The notes under the pieces were generated by a model. It did not search any database and was not told where the DNA came from. It saw only the letters and a program-made list of their open reading frames with translations. A DNA stretch of 64,000 nucleotides from Caenorhabditis elegans (lineage: Eukaryota; Nematoda; Chromadorea; Rhabditida; Rhabditidae). Both the position numbers and the translations under genes were made by a program. The stretch spans positions 12,772,001 to 12,836,000 of the forward strand of contig NC_003283.11 in NCBI RefSeq assembly GCF_000002985.6, in the 5' to 3' direction. Shown here in pieces: positions 13,270 to 26,326 of the stretch (the stretch's first letter is position 1; each line of letters begins with the position of its first letter).

Positions 13270-14999
13270 CTAAAGTTCATCTCTTTTAACAAGCTTTTCT
13301 AGAACAATTTCGAAGAAAAGACGAGCACCACCGGGAATCTCTGGTGGGGATCCTTGGGATCCGTATCCATATTCAGATGGAATCACAACACGACGTCGTT
13401 CTCCTTCACACATTCCATCCATTGCAATATCCATTCCATCGATAACTTCCTAAAATTATATTGTATTATGTACTTTGCCACAAAAAATTTTTCCGATCAT
13501 ATAATATTGCGCCAAAATTTCATGATATATATATTTTCATGTTTTTTTTTCTAGATCATCAGAATATTTCAATTTTGAAGATCAAATAAACAAGAATAAT
13601 ATTAATAAAAAAATTCAAACAAAGAATTAAGCATAATTTTCATTGGGTTTTGTAATTTGCTCCCTACGTAAAAAAATTGTAAATTTCACATGACAGGTGA
13701 AATAAGATTTCATTAACCAATGTAACAACCAGTTTCTTTAATTTTTATAAACCACATAACACCTAGCTCAAACCACATTTTCATCAGACAGTTATGAGAT
13801 TAAAAATGAAAACGTACATTCTCGGGATTTACATACACCATATATTACATACATCAACTTCTAATAGGTACTCAAAGAGTAAACCAAAGTTTTAAAAATG
13901 TTTAAACCAATTTTTGCCAAAATCTGACAAAACTTCGAATACTCTAACTCAAAATACAAATCCAAAATCTGGCCCAACTTCAAACAAACTTTCGTCCAAG
14001 GTTTGGTAAATTGGGCAAAAAGTGGCCGGGAGAGAAATTTTATTTTATTAAATTGAGTGTCAAAAAAAATCTGTGATGATTTTTTTTCTCATTAAATTTC
14101 ATTTACCTATATGCGGTTGGTTTTTTAATAACTGAAAAAACTTACTCTGTTTCTCAATCTAAATACAAACGGAGCATTTCTTGAATAAGATGAGTCCACA
14201 AGTGTGTTATCTTCTAATCTCAAAACATATTGCTGATAAATCTTGTCGCCAGCTTCAGCTTTTTTACATTTGTCTGCTTCAATCTTGTGAATCTGATCAA
14301 TTTGAATTCCTTCTTCAGTGACCCATCTCTCCCCAGGATTCGCACGGAACAGGTTCACCAGCTGGACAGTGTAATAGAGTGGCTGACCAGTCGAGTCTCT
14401 GTAATTATAAAAAAAAACTTCATGTATGGTTTCAATGATCAAACTTCTCAGGAACAAATTATCCTTAGGAAACTAATAATAATATAATCCCTTGCTTACT
14501 TCGCAAATCCTAGTTTCGGGGGAATCACAACTTTTCGAATCTCTCCAATACACATTCCTCGCATAGCTCTATCCATTCCAGGTATCACTTGATTCCTTCC
14601 CAACGTGAATGTATATGGTTTCTTTCCAAAATTGCTTCCAATTTCAACTCCCTTCTCATCTGTCAACTTGTAGTACTGATCAACTACATCGCCACCTGCG
14701 GATTTGATCTCGCATTCGCTCTCATCTATTGACGATGTTATCGTTATTTCTAATCCGTCATCTTCCTGAACGATTGAATAGTTTGTTCAAGAAGAAGTGG
14801 TTTTTTTTTAAATTTCCTAATATCGTTTATAGTTTGGAAACTGTACTTCCAATTGTTTTTATGATATATTTCACGAAGTCAAGCTAAATGAAAAATTCCA
14901 ATTTGTTAAATAATATACCTTCCAGCTCTTATCGTTTGCAAAAACTGTCGATGAAAATACAATAATCAGGAAACAAGTGGTTCGATATAAAAACTTCAT
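13270..14999 (-). CDS. fkb-4: ER-lumenal peptidyl-prolyl isomerase with two FKBP domains
   Basis: Four exons in phase: 14999-14919, 14765-14500, 14398-14146, 13449-13270, giving 259 residues. A signal peptide (MKFLYRTTCFLIIVFSSTVFA) precedes two FKBP repeats. Repeat 1 has the pattern FTLGRNQVIPGMDRAMRGMC then IRKVVIPPKLGF. Repeat 2 has VIDGMDIAMDGMCEGERRRVVIPSEYGYG and the flap-end IPGGARLFFEIVL. The protein ends KRDEL, an ER-retention signal. It should catalyse prolyl cis-trans isomerisation during folding of secreted proteins such as collagens. In repeat 1 the segment after the 80s loop is shorter and less canonical, so only repeat 2 is clearly catalytic-looking. The symbol rests on recall that C. 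elegans fkb-4 has two domains and lies beside a UGT cluster. Family and location are much surer than the symbol. Confidence 0.9.
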
Positions 15000-15268
15000 T
15001 TGATTTTTAGTAATAGAAATAAATGTTTTTGGGGAGTGGAATTAGTCTAAGTGGATGAGCGGTTACAAATGCGTCTACGACTGCGTTTTCTATTTTCTTA
15101 CACTGATCGAAGGCCAACACGGCAACAGCAGTATCTATCGCATAGTGTCCTTCTTTTGTGCTTGCGTCTCGTACTATCTCGCTTACAAGAATCGTTTAGC
15201 AAGCTTTTCGCGTAAGGGAAGTAAAACAAGAGAAGAGGGAAAATGATCTGACAATTAAAATTTATAAG

Positions 15269-16551
15269 TTATGTTCTACTAGATCCATGTCGGTCGGAAA
15301 TTCTTTTCAGTGAATTTATTTGTCTAATTTGAGTTGGTTTTAATGGTTTTTTCAAGACCCAAGTTGCAATCATGGCATCGATAAAGCATGCAGTACTTTT
15401 TGCAGTAGCATTGTAAGGCCCATAGATCTGAAATTATAATTTATCAGCTCTTCTAAGTCATTACTATAATGTTTATAAACTTCTCAAATTATTTAAACCT
15501 AATAATTTCAAAGCCTTTTGTAAAAAATGTTTGAGCAAAACAGTTTTCAAAATAATTCCACTTACGTCTGCAGAATAAAGTTGTGTTCTGAGAACAAGCG
15601 TCAAAAGAAATGGCGTAAAGTCAAATAGAAGAGTCAAACATGAATCACCAATACATAAGTAATTTGTCTGAAAAAAGTATTAATTACTAAAGGCTAAATT
15701 TGCCTACCTTTGATAAATTGACAATATTCATGGTTTTTTTCAATGCCAAAAGTTTGAAAAAGAGAACCAAAGAGCTTAAGCAAGTGAATCCTCCAATTAC
15801 CTGAAAAGTATTAATTGAAAATAAATACAATTAAAACTCACACCAATTTACTACCAGTCCAGTATTGCAAAAAGCAATCATTATAAGTGCATCCCAGAAC
15901 TGAGCAATCTTTTATGAATGGAGAAATATCACAGATCCAAAAATACATAACGTCTTCAAACATTCCCCATAAAAGTAACATAGTGAAAAATATAAAAACA
16001 GGTAGTTTTTGACGATTATTATGAAACTGAACAGGCAAAAATACTGCAATTAATCTTTCTATCGAAATCAGAGCAGCTAGGAAAAATCTGGTGGACAGGA
16101 TGTTTGAGGATAATAATGTCACGACAAACAATATCTTGTAGTGAAATAGAAAGAATGGAGAGAGGTAAGATATATCCAAGGCAACATAGTATATACTAAC
16201 TGTAACCATGTAAGATTTTTCGTTTTCGACATTTTGAGGGTTTGCACTATCCTGATCATATGAGCCTCTATACTATCAGACATAGATTTAAAGAGGAATT
16301 AATTTTATGCCTGCGACACCCACTGGGTGAGAATTTATTGCATTTTCCAAAATCTATTAAACATTACCTGCGATTGAATAACATATATCAACAAAAAATC
16401 GTATTTGGTATAAATGATATTCCGGTTTCTTCCTAATTGGAGAGTTTTGAAACTTCCACAGAAGTCTAATGTTCAAAACCACAACAAATATCGACGCTGT
16501 GATTCCTGCCGAGCTGACCGAAAATGCCTTGTGTTTGAATTCGTAAGACAT
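15269..16551 (-). CDS. Srbc-type 7TM chemoreceptor, copy A
   Basis: Five exons in phase: 16551-16368, 16199-15844, 15800-15708, 15667-15566, 15427-15269, giving 297 residues. The start MSYEFKHKAFSVSSAGI leads into TM1 (FVVVLNIRLLWKF). The key motif is SIERLIAVFLPVQFHNNR at the TM3/loop-2 junction. A conserved Cys-rich extracellular stretch and a C-terminal IYGPYNATAKS motif follow. These fit the nematode Srbc family; the class name is from memory, but membership of a worm chemoreceptor family is clear. It is the tandem partner of the next gene: exons 1, 2 and 4 are exactly the same length (184, 356, 102 nt) and the splice phases match. It appears intact. Confidence 0.8.
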
Positions 16552-17196
16552 TAGAAGAGAAAAAAAAATGCCAAAGACTAGAAACTTGTCAGTCTTATGA
16601 AGTATGCCAAATTTCCGCTCAGAGAAAGCAAAACGAGGAGATCGAAGTGAACTGAACTGTAAGATCACTGATGTGCACAAAAACTTCCTAATCAGATTAG
16701 AAACCGAAAACCAATTATATGTACTGAGATTCTTAGTGATGATTAATATGATGAAGTTTGGAAAAATGTAGTATAATCTCACAAAAAATTACTCCATTAT
16801 CAAAATGATGGACACAACGCAGTTTCCAGTACTACCATTTCCAAGCAACAGTTGAAAGTTTTTCCGGGTTCTCAGTTGTCATTTTCGGCAATTTTCGGAA
16901 ACTTCAAAATCATTGGCGAAAATTTGACATGTTATGTTCTGTAGTTCTGTATATGGACACCCGTATAAAGAACATCCGTGCATTTTGTAGCAGAAATATT
17001 ATGTTAACGCAAAAATAAAAATATATACATTCATATGTACATAGGAAGCATAGAATTTGGGTGGATTTTCAAATTTTGAACCGGTTTAAATATTTTTTTA
17101 CGGTTTACCAATTTTTCTTGTTTATCCTCAGATACCAAAAATATTAAGTATGCATTACAATTTTCAGTAATTTATCCACATCCACAAAGGAATGAT
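16552..17196. other. Spacer between tandem receptor genes
   Basis: AT-rich spacer holding the promoter of copy A and the 3' flank of copy B. No exon, repeat or RNA gene was recognised. Confidence 0.4.
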
Positions 17197-18518
17197 TTAA
17201 AATTGAGTTCGGCTTGATCCATGTCGGTCGGAAGTGATTCCACTACGCGGATTTACACTCTTTATAGAATTTATTTTTGATGGTATTTTCAACACGATAG
17301 CTGCAATTACAGCATCAATAAAACATGCAAGACTTTTCGCAGTAGCATTGTATGGCCCATAGATCTGAAATATGATAAAATACTCTCGATCATTTTGAAA
17401 TCTTGATAGCTTCCATCAAAGCGTTACTCATTCTTCATCAAATCACACAAACATGCTTGAACTATTTTATGTTTCTTATTAGAATAACTCACGTCTGCTG
17501 ACAAAAGTTGAGTTTTGAAAATGAGTGTCACCAGAAAAGGTGAAAAGTCAAATATAAGAGTTAGGCACGCGTCGCCGATGCATAAGTAATTCGTCTGAAA
17601 AATGAAATTATACTAATTATAGAAATAGAGCAAACACTGATATTACTAACTTTTGACAGATCATTATTCAGATTCATTGCTTTTTTCAGTGATAAAAGTT
17701 TTACGAATAGAATCAAAGAACTCATGCATGTAAATAAACCAATTATCTGAACACTTGAAAAATAAAAACTAAAATTACGAGAAAAATTTTAAAACTGATA
17801 CAAGTTTGTTTCCAGTCCAGTATTGCAAAAAACAATCATTCCAAGTGCACCCCAAAATTGAGCAAGTTTTTTCAAATGGAGAAATATTGCAAACCCAAAA
17901 ATACATAACATCTTCCAGCATTCCCCACAATACTAACATAATAAAAAATGTGAAAATTGATATTTTCTGTCGATTATTATGGAATTTGACAGGTAAAAAT
18001 ACAGCAATGAGCCGCTCAATTGAAATTAAAGCTCCCAAGAAAAACCTGGTTGAGACAACGTTTGAGGATAATAACGTTGCAATAAACAGTGATTTATATT
18101 GGAAAAGAATGAAAGGAGAGATATAAGACACAATTAATGAAAAGTAGTATATACTAACTGCAATGTAATCTTTTTTTTTGAAAATCTTTTTCCGATGGAA
18201 TTTTTCAACTAATGTATCCAGCAGGTTGCAAAAAGGATAAAATGTTGTGCTAAGAAACTGTGGTGTTCTACCAAATAAAAATATAAACTTTGTTCTTTAC
18301 ATGTAACTTTTCTTAAATTTCAATGAAACTGTACCTGTCAAAGAATAACATATATCAACTATGAATCTAATTTTGAATAAGTGATATTCAGGTTTGTTTT
18401 TCATGAGAGAGTTTTGAAATTTCCATAGAAGTCGAATATTGAGAACCACAATAAAAATTGAAGCAATAAATCCAACTGAAGTGACAGAAAATGCTCGATA
18501 GTTGAATTCAGAAGACAT
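17197..18518 (-). CDS. Srbc-type 7TM chemoreceptor, copy B
   Basis: Five exons in phase: 18518-18335, 18157-17802, 17746-17651, 17594-17493, 17364-17197, giving 301 residues. It is a close paralogue of copy A: SIERLIAVFLPVKFHNNR after TM3, the same Cys-containing loop (CSILGCTWNDCF), and IYGPYNATAKSLACFIDA near the C-terminus. Both copies carry SDRHGSSRT close to the C-terminus, so the tail is conserved as well as the membrane core. Same orientation and exon layout indicate local tandem duplication. It appears intact. Expected site is the membrane of sensory cilia; the ligand is unknown. Confidence 0.8.
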
Positions 18519-18713
18519 TTGAACAAATTTGTGTTTCTTGTAGTTTTTACTTTTTGCATGAAAACGTCAGACTGATTGAACTGAAGCGAACTCAACTGTG
18601 AAGTTATCAAGAAGTATAACTATGTAAAAACTTCAAAATTAGTTAAGGCACCAAGCATTGAAAATGCCCTTTATGATATAAAACAAATATTCGATCCGGC
18701 AGAAACATCACAT

Positions 18714-20923
18714 TTATTCATTTTTCAGTTTTCGAGTTTTGCAGCAATTTTTAACAATTCCAAATATTTCGATTGTTACGTAAATTGCGAAAAGAGTGAA
18801 CGAAACAGAGTAGATAATCAAGTCAATATTGTAGAATTCGATGAATCCCATATCTTTTGCAAAAGGCGTCAATGATGGAATTTTACCAAAACGTGCTGCA
18901 TTTTCAGCATGCTTTAACATTAATTCTCGAGGGCTTATTGGTTGATTGTTTAGTATATCAGCTAAACGAGTTGCTGCTTCTTGATATCTATAAACAGTTC
19001 AAAATTTGGAAACTAAAAATACATATAATTCCAAAACTAACTTTTTATCAGCCAACATTGTTTTTAGTAGATCGCTCTGTTTTTTCCAATTTGGAATATC
19101 ATGCTTAGAAAGTACTTCAACACTCCCATGCCTTTCAAGCATTTGTGCATTGCTGGGTTGGTCCGCAAAAAGTGGAGTCTTAATTCAAATGTTGTCCTAA
19201 TTTTCAAAGTTCATTAAAACTATCATACCACGATTGCTGGTTTCGCAGAGTATGCTAGTTCCATTGTACTTCCCAGTCCTCCGTGTGTTATAAATAGTTT
19301 TACTCTTTTATCAGCTACAAATTTTTTAACGTCAAAAACATTATTTCAAATGACCGACCTAGGAGAGACTGTTGAGGAAACCAAGTGGAAAGATGGACAT
19401 TATCCGGAATATTTTCTTTTATAAATTTCTCTTCTGGTTCTTCATATTTCCATAAAAAGGTTACATTCTTGTTATCCTTGAAAAAATCAATCATCGATTG
19501 CTTGTATTCATCTGGCATATATTTTGCAGAAATCATTGTTCCATAGGAAATGAATACTGTTGAAGATCTCAAATTGAGAATGGTATCAAGATCCTGATAT
19601 TAAAAGACAATGAAACTGATTATTTTGTAAATTAACTCACTTTTGATACAGGCGGAACTTGTTTGTAGTCCATTGTGTAGCCACCAATCGGAATTACTTT
19701 TGCGATAGTTGGAATAACAAAATCGAGATATGGATTAGAGTTGGAAAAGTGATAAGTGACATCGTTGAGAATTTGTTTCCAATGTCTTGCTTTTCCATTT
19801 GTTAGACGGTACACATCAGCGTACTGTCGATCGAAGAGTTCCCCAAATGTTGAGGATGAGAGTATTTTGTGCCAAAAATTGTTGAATCTATCATAAAGTG
19901 ACATATTTGCATTGAATGACGAAGAGGGAGCTGAAGAGTTCTTCATATTTCTAGATATAGCTATAGTATTTTGTTTTCAAATCTTACATGGTAAATAGTG
20001 CAAGAATGACGGTTCTCCTAGTGCATTGGTAATTGCATTTAATCGATTTCCAGTGAAAACTGATATGATTGCAGGCATTTCCAGATAATCTGCCAGATCT
20101 ATAAACACATGTGATCTTTTAGTTGAACTTATAAAGCACCACTTACACAGTCCGCAGAAATCGAATGTTTCGGATAGAACTACATCAAATTTTTTGTCTT
20201 TCAACTGGCGATGAAGTGCTTCATCTTCGAACATGTCTGAAACCTTGTCTTTGATTTTTTTCAAAAGCTTAGTCGAAGTTAAACTCACGTCTGCACATTT
20301 CTTGAAATGACTGATGAAGAATTCTTGGCGCAAAAATTTTTTGTCCAACATCCGATTGGTATTTGTAAGATGTCCATGCATCACTTAATACTGAATGACC
20401 TGGAATATTCTTCTTTCCTTCTTCATCGTGGAAATAGTTCATAATTTCAATATTCGGATTCTTAATGAGATCATGATCTTTGAAAAGCTCCACTACAAAT
20501 GGTTGAAAATACGTCTGGAATAATTCTATATAGAAAATGTGTACAATCTCTTGAAGGCAAACTCGATACAATTTTTGAGCACTTTTTCAACTTTTTCCAA
20601 TAAGATGAAATATATTTATAGGTTAATAAATTTTTAAAAAAATAATTTGACACAAAATTGCAATTTCAAAAAAAATTAGTATTTTTTGTAGAAATGCTGG
20701 AAATAAATAAATCTCAGGTTAATTTTACGGTTAATTTTTTTGTTTCAAACAATATTTCAAAACTTACAACTTGATGCCCAGCATCAGCTAACTGATTTGC
20801 AATAATTGCCATACTTTTCATATGGCTAAATCCATAAACCGGAGATATTACAAGAAAATTGTAACTTGCTACATTTTTAATAAATAGTAGAACAAAAATA
20901 AGGAAAACGTGATGTATGTTCAT
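18714..20923 (-). CDS. UDP-glucuronosyltransferase, minus-strand cluster gene 1
   Basis: Nine exons in phase: 20923-20768, 20514-20289, 20236-20147, 20098-19988, 19930-19641, 19593-19359, 19314-19229, 19178-19042, 18987-18714, giving 534 residues. An N-terminal signal peptide precedes YNFLVISPVYGFSHMKSM, the acceptor-binding N-domain start. The UDP-sugar-binding C-domain has WFPQQSLL, then FITHGGLGSTMELAY and FADQPSNAQML. A single C-terminal membrane span ends with KLKNE, a KxKxx ER-retrieval signal. UGTs transfer a sugar from UDP-sugar to lipophilic substrates on the lumenal side of the ER. The start ATG was chosen over an upstream in-frame TTG. An AGATAAG site lies 35 bp upstream. In C. elegans the matching group would be ugt-6/7/8 and neighbours, which I cannot confirm. 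Confidence 0.9.
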
Positions 20924-20957
20924 GATTCTCAATAATGATGATTTCAGACATGACCAT

Positions 20958-20964
20958 CTTATCT
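20958..20964 (-). promoter_or_regulatory. GATA site upstream of UGT 1
   Basis: AGATAAG on the gene strand, 35 bp before the ATG. This is the WGATAR site bound by intestinal GATA factors such as ELT-2 in Caenorhabditis. The assignment is by sequence match only. Confidence 0.45.
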
Positions 20965-21109
20965 TAATACAACGATAACAAAATGGTCATAAATAGAGTG
21001 AAACTCAAAACACTACAAAGTACAAAACACTTTATTGAACTAATTGCACATTACATATAGAAAACCGTTTTTCAATGATTTCAATTCAAAAAATATATCC
21101 CATAAAAAA

Positions 21110-23306
21110 TCAATCTTCTTTTGATTTGAAGCTACCAGAGTCAGTTAAGACAAAGTACAAAAACTTCCATAATAAAACTGAAGTACCAATTGAAATAATT
21201 AAAAACAAGAAAATTATATCTAAATTGTAAAATTCTATGATGCTCATATCTTGAACAGAAGGTGTTAGTTCTGGCATTTTTCCAAACATTGCAGCCATTT
21301 CAGAATGCTTTATCATTAATTCTCTTGGTTTGATTGGTTGATTAGAAAGAACTCGAGCAAGACGATCAGCAGCTTTTTGATAGGAAGAATGCTGGAGCAT
21401 CTTTTGAAGGAGTCGATTCAGCTTTTCCCAGTGAGGAATGTCGTGTTTTGAGTAGATTTCCGCTGATCCGTGTCTTGCTAACATTTTACCGTTATCCGGT
21501 TGTTCTGCAATTAGCGGAATCTGAAATTTAAAAATTAACTGTAAGGAAACTTTAGGTAAACCACAGTACCACAATAGCTGGCTTAGCTGCATATGCAAGC
21601 TCCATAGTGCTTCCAAGACCTCCATGAGTTATGAAAAGTTTCACTCGTTTGTCAGCGAGAAGAGCTCTTTGAGGGAACCAGTCTTTCAGTATCACATTTT
21701 TCGGAAGACGATTCTTGAAAAATATATCAGTAGGATCTTCATACTTCCATAAAAATGTAATATTTTGTGTATTTGCAGTAAACATTCGAAGCATTGCCTC
21801 TCTGAAATATTTAAATTTTTTGAGTAGCCTGTTTTTTGATTGACATACTTGTAACTCTCAGGCATAAACTTTGCCTTTACCATTGATCCAAATGATACAT
21901 AAACAGTCAATGAACGTTCATTTAATATTGAATCAAATTCATCAGGAATTTTTGTTTGAATTGATTTATCCATATCATATCCTCCAATTGGAATAACTTT
22001 GGAAATTGTTGGTGCAGCAAAGTCAAGGTACGGATTTGAATTTGCGAAATGATATGTGACATCTTTCAGGATTTTCTGAAATTATTTGAATAACTGTAGA
22101 GTTCGGCACAACTTGAATTGAATAACATAAAATTAACATTTTTCGCAAACCTACTTTCCAATGTCTAACTTTTCCATGAGTCAATCTTGCAATCTGATTG
22201 TATTGCCAATCGAAAATTATTGAGTAACCGCTGCCAAACACGTATTTGTGATATAAATCGTTAATTCTATCGAAAATTGATGCAGATGAACCAAAGTTGT
22301 CACTACTTGGAGCAGGTATATAATGAAGAGAGGAAGGTTCTCCAAGTGGATCAGTGATAGCTATGAGACGACTTCCGGTGAAAACAGAGACGATTGATTT
22401 TGATTGGATATAGTCTGCTAGATCTTTAAATTTACGAAATTAGACCAACTTTAAAAAATATCAAAGTTTAATAACCTACATAATCCACAAAAATCAAAAG
22501 TTTCTGCAATCACGACATCGAAATCTTTATCTTTGAGAATTTTATGCAGTTCGGAATCTTGGAAGATTTCTAAAAACAGAAAATGAAAGCTGCAAATAAC
22601 GAACTAACCCACTTCTGCACATATGTTCCCAAGCAGAAACTAAAAACTGCGGCATATCAAAAACAGCGGAAAGTGCCGATTGATATTTTGACGAGTACCA
22701 TGCATCGTGGAGATCGTTGCTCGGAGGAATGTGACGTCGACCTTCCTCGTCATGCCAATAATTTATAACATCAATCAAGCTGTTGTTTAGAAGCTTATGA
22801 TCTAGATAAGCTTCAATGACAAATGGTTGAAAATACGTCTGAAATTGAAAAATAAATAAGAAAAAGTAAACATATTGAAGTGGGGACTGAAACATTATTT
22901 GATTAGACAGTCTTTCTATGTATTTGTTCAAATGTTTGTCGATAATTAATTTTATAAAATTTGACTTTTCCATTTTGTAATACGTACTCATGAGTTCCTA
23001 AAAAAATTTGCACTCGTTTTACAGTTAACAGAATTATAGAATTGTTTAAAAAGTGAAGAATAATTTTGAAAACAAAAATATCCGTGTATGAGAAAAAACG
23101 AGAAAGTCTCGAAAAAACCATTTGCACATTTTTACGAGTAAATTAAAACATACCACCTGATGTCCTTCATCTGCTAACTGATTTGCAATTATAGCCATAA
23201 ACTTCATATGACTATATCCATAAACGGGAGAAATAACCAAAAACTTATAGGATTCCACATGAGAAACTAGAACAGAGAACAACAAAACACACAGTACACG
23301 ACTCAT
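21110..23306 (-). CDS. UDP-glucuronosyltransferase gene 2, carrying a 1-nt frameshift
   Basis: Exons: 23306-23154, 22838-22613, 22569-22480, 22423-22155, 22076-21849, 21801-21570, 21520-21110. All splice sites and phases match its neighbours except inside exon 5. There a run of four A (22019-22022, TTTT on the gene strand) stands where the paralogues' frame needs three. It falls just after NSNPYLDF and throws the frame off, while coding sequence resumes at once in the next frame with APTISKVIPIGGY. The C-domain WFPQRALL, FITHGGLGSTMELAY, membrane anchor and KSKED tail are otherwise intact. An extra intron after GKVRHWK is absent from the other three genes. It is either a recent pseudogene or a homopolymer error. 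If the base is spurious, the product is a normal UGT of about 535 residues. Confidence 0.8.
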
Positions 23307-23489
23307 CACCCGGTTCAAATGTAATACTAACAATAACCGATTATCATCGTATCATCGCTTATATTATCAAAAAAGAATCAATCACGAGCGAACATCACAA
23401 TCATTTATTTTACTTCCTTCATTTTTTCTAATCAATGTGACTTGTCTAGACTTCTTTTGAAACTTTTAAATGTTCATCAGTTAACAATT

Positions 23490-26077
23490 CTATTCAACCT
23501 TTATTTTCAAAGACAACTTTAATTTTGAGAAAACATGTGCCACAACAGAGAAAAGCAACCAAACAAGTAAAAAAACAATAAAGATAATATCGATGTTGTA
23601 ATATTCAAAGAAACCCATATCCTTAGCATGAGGTACCAAGTTTGGCATTTTGCCAAATCGTGCGGCGTTTTCGGCGTGTTTTACCATCAGATCAGTTGGC
23701 GTGATTGGTTGAAAACGTAATGTATCGGCTAACCGATTTGCATTCTGTTGATAATATTTTGTATTTAACATTTTTTGAATCAAACTGCTGAGCTTCTTCG
23801 AATTAGGAATATCAAGCTTTGAAAATATTTCTACTGATCCATGTCGTTCTATCATTTTTGCATTTCCCGGTTGATCAGCAAACAGTGGAATCTGTGAAGT
23901 GTTCAGAATGATTGCATTAGGTTTTGTATTAGAGAATTCGAGTTAACTATACACATTGATAGACTTTTCAGAACTACAAAATGTTTGTATCTTCTTATCT
24001 GTTTGTTTAATTTTGAGAAGACACTATTATTGTCTGATAAATGGCAAAATATAATGTCTCACCACTATTGCCGGTTTTGCTGCCCGTGCTAACTCCATTG
24101 TACTACCAAGTCCTCCATGTGTTACGAAAAGGTTAACCCGTTGATCACCTGAGAATTATTTAATCTGTGGTTTTATTATCTTATCACTTACTTAAGAGGG
24201 CACTCTGGGAAAACCACTTGGCTACGTGTACATTGGTTGGTAATATTCTCAAAAACTCTTGATCATTCGGCAGTTCATATTTCCACAAGAAAGTTATATT
24301 TGGATGATCCGAGAATACTTTCATCATGGATTTTCTGAAATTAATCTATCGAAGAAGAAAAAAACGTAGTTATAGAAACTTGAATTCTTTTGGCATATCA
24401 ACTGATCGAACCATTGATCCAAAAGAAATAAACACATTATGTTTTCGCGCATTCAAAACATGTTCCAAAAGTTCTGAATGATTTCCATTCGTGCTCCAGT
24501 AGTCATGATCTACAGTTATTCCTCCAATTGGAACAACCTTCGGAATCGTAGGAATTACAAAATCTAGATATGGATTTGAATTTGAAAAGTGATAAGTGAC
24601 GTCATGAATTATATCTTTCCAATGTTTTACTTTTCCATTTGTTAACTTCGAAACTTGTTGATACTGCATTTCAAAAAGTTGCGCAAAACCATAAGAAGAC
24701 CAAATCTTGTGCCAAACATCATTCAGTCTATCAAATATTGTTGATTCATGTCCATACTGGGATGTAGGTGCCGGCAGATAATGCAAAAATGATGGTTCAC
24801 CCAGTACAGGAGCAAGAGCATTCAATCGGTTACCAGTAAATGTGGAAATTATTGAAGGCATTTCAAGATAGCTGGCAAGATCTGAAAATTATATTCTACT
24901 TGTAGTAGTTTTGTAGCAGAGCTCACATAGACCACAAAAATCAAACGCTTCCGATAAGACCACATCAAATTGGCGGCTTTTCAAATCGTAATGAAGCTCG
25001 GTGTCCTCAAACATTTCTGTAATCACACGTAACTTGATTGACATTTATCAGGAAATACTAACTTCTACACATATGCTCAAAAGCTGGAAAAAGGTATTTA
25101 GAAAGAAGAATTGCAGCTCCAGCATCTGATTGATACCAGGATGAATGCCACGCATCTCTCATACAGCCTTGTGATGGAATATGCTGCCTTCCAAGTTCAT
25201 CATGATAATAATTCCAGATTTTAATTGATTTTTCTTTTATCAGTGTGTGATCATGATACTCGTCCACAACAAATGGCTGGAAGTACGTCTGAAAACTACT
25301 TTTAAAATTGCATTCTAATCATACACTTCCTTTTGAGAATGTTTGAAAAAACGGCTGCTGCCTGATAAGAATTTTCCAATGATACTAATTGGCTCTAGAA
25401 AAATGGTTTTTATCAGTGAATTAAGAATTATTCCAATTTTAATTGACATTAATGAAGCCATGTTAGGTGTGGTTAAATATATTTCAGACCACCGCGACCA
25501 CACATGTTTTTCAAATCTTGTTTTGAAAATGAATTTTCCTAGAAATGCCCGAAAATGGTTGCGTGCCTTTAACACAATCATATGTGGAATTAATATATGC
25601 GGATCAAGTTTCCCAGATTGAGGGGCACATATCGATTTCCAGTTCTCATTAAAAAAAACTGTGAAAAGCGTATGAGCTCTGGCAAGAATAGTTAAAATTG
25701 GAAGCCTGTATTAGAAACGGATATGAAAATCATTTACATATAAAATTGTTTGAAACATACAGCTTCTCCACTAAACTAGAAATAATTTTCACACTTTTTT
25801 GTACAGATTGATACCTTAACAATAATTTTTCAAAAAGTCCCAGTAGAATTGCAGACGTTATTCGAAGAACAAAAAGTAACGCCACGTTTGAAATCTTGAG
25901 TACTTTTTGAATAAAAAAACGTACCACATCATTTCCAGCTCTTGCCAAATGATTTGCTAATTCTGCCATATATTTCATATGACTGAATCCATAAACCGGT
26001 GAAATGACTAGAAATTTATAAGAATATGCATTACCGAATAGAGTTGAAATAAACAAAAAAAGTACAATTTGAAGCAT
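23490..26077 (-). CDS. UDP-glucuronosyltransferase, minus-strand cluster gene 3
   Basis: Seven exons in phase: 26077-25925, 25288-25063, 25016-24927, 24881-24380, 24334-24192, 24148-24063, 23891-23490, giving 533 residues. Signal peptide, then YKFLVISPVYGFSHMKYM. The donor-binding part has WFSQSALL (the usual Pro of W-x-P-Q is Ser here), FVTHGGLGSTMELA and FADQPGNAKMIERHG. The membrane anchor is followed by a KIKVE ER-retrieval tail. Intron 1 (25289-25924, 636 nt) is the longest in this cluster; the frames inside it are not exons. Function as for the neighbouring UGTs. TTATCA (TGATAA on the gene strand) lies at 26131-26136, about 55 bp upstream of the ATG. Confidence 0.9.
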
Positions 26078-26326
26078 GGCAAACAAGAAGAGAGTGTATT
26101 GGTTTACCTTCTGTACCTGTACATAAAATATTATCAGCTTCGATTTCTCTTCATTTTGATAACTTACTTTTTTAGGGGTATCAACTGCAAACTAACCAAT
26201 GGACTACAGACTGTTCAAAATTTCGTTGACAAACAAAAGGAACAATTCCACGGGACTGTTCTATGCATAAATGCACTGATAATGCCCTTTCTACTGACTA
26301 GTGAATATTGGAAAAAAATTATTTAT

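Noticed and set aside
17806-18126. 106-residue + frame
   Set aside because: Exact antisense shadow of the long exon of receptor copy B.
25343-25621. Open frames on both strands within intron 1 of UGT gene 3
   Set aside because: The flanking exons join in phase without them, and no UGT-like or other motif is present.
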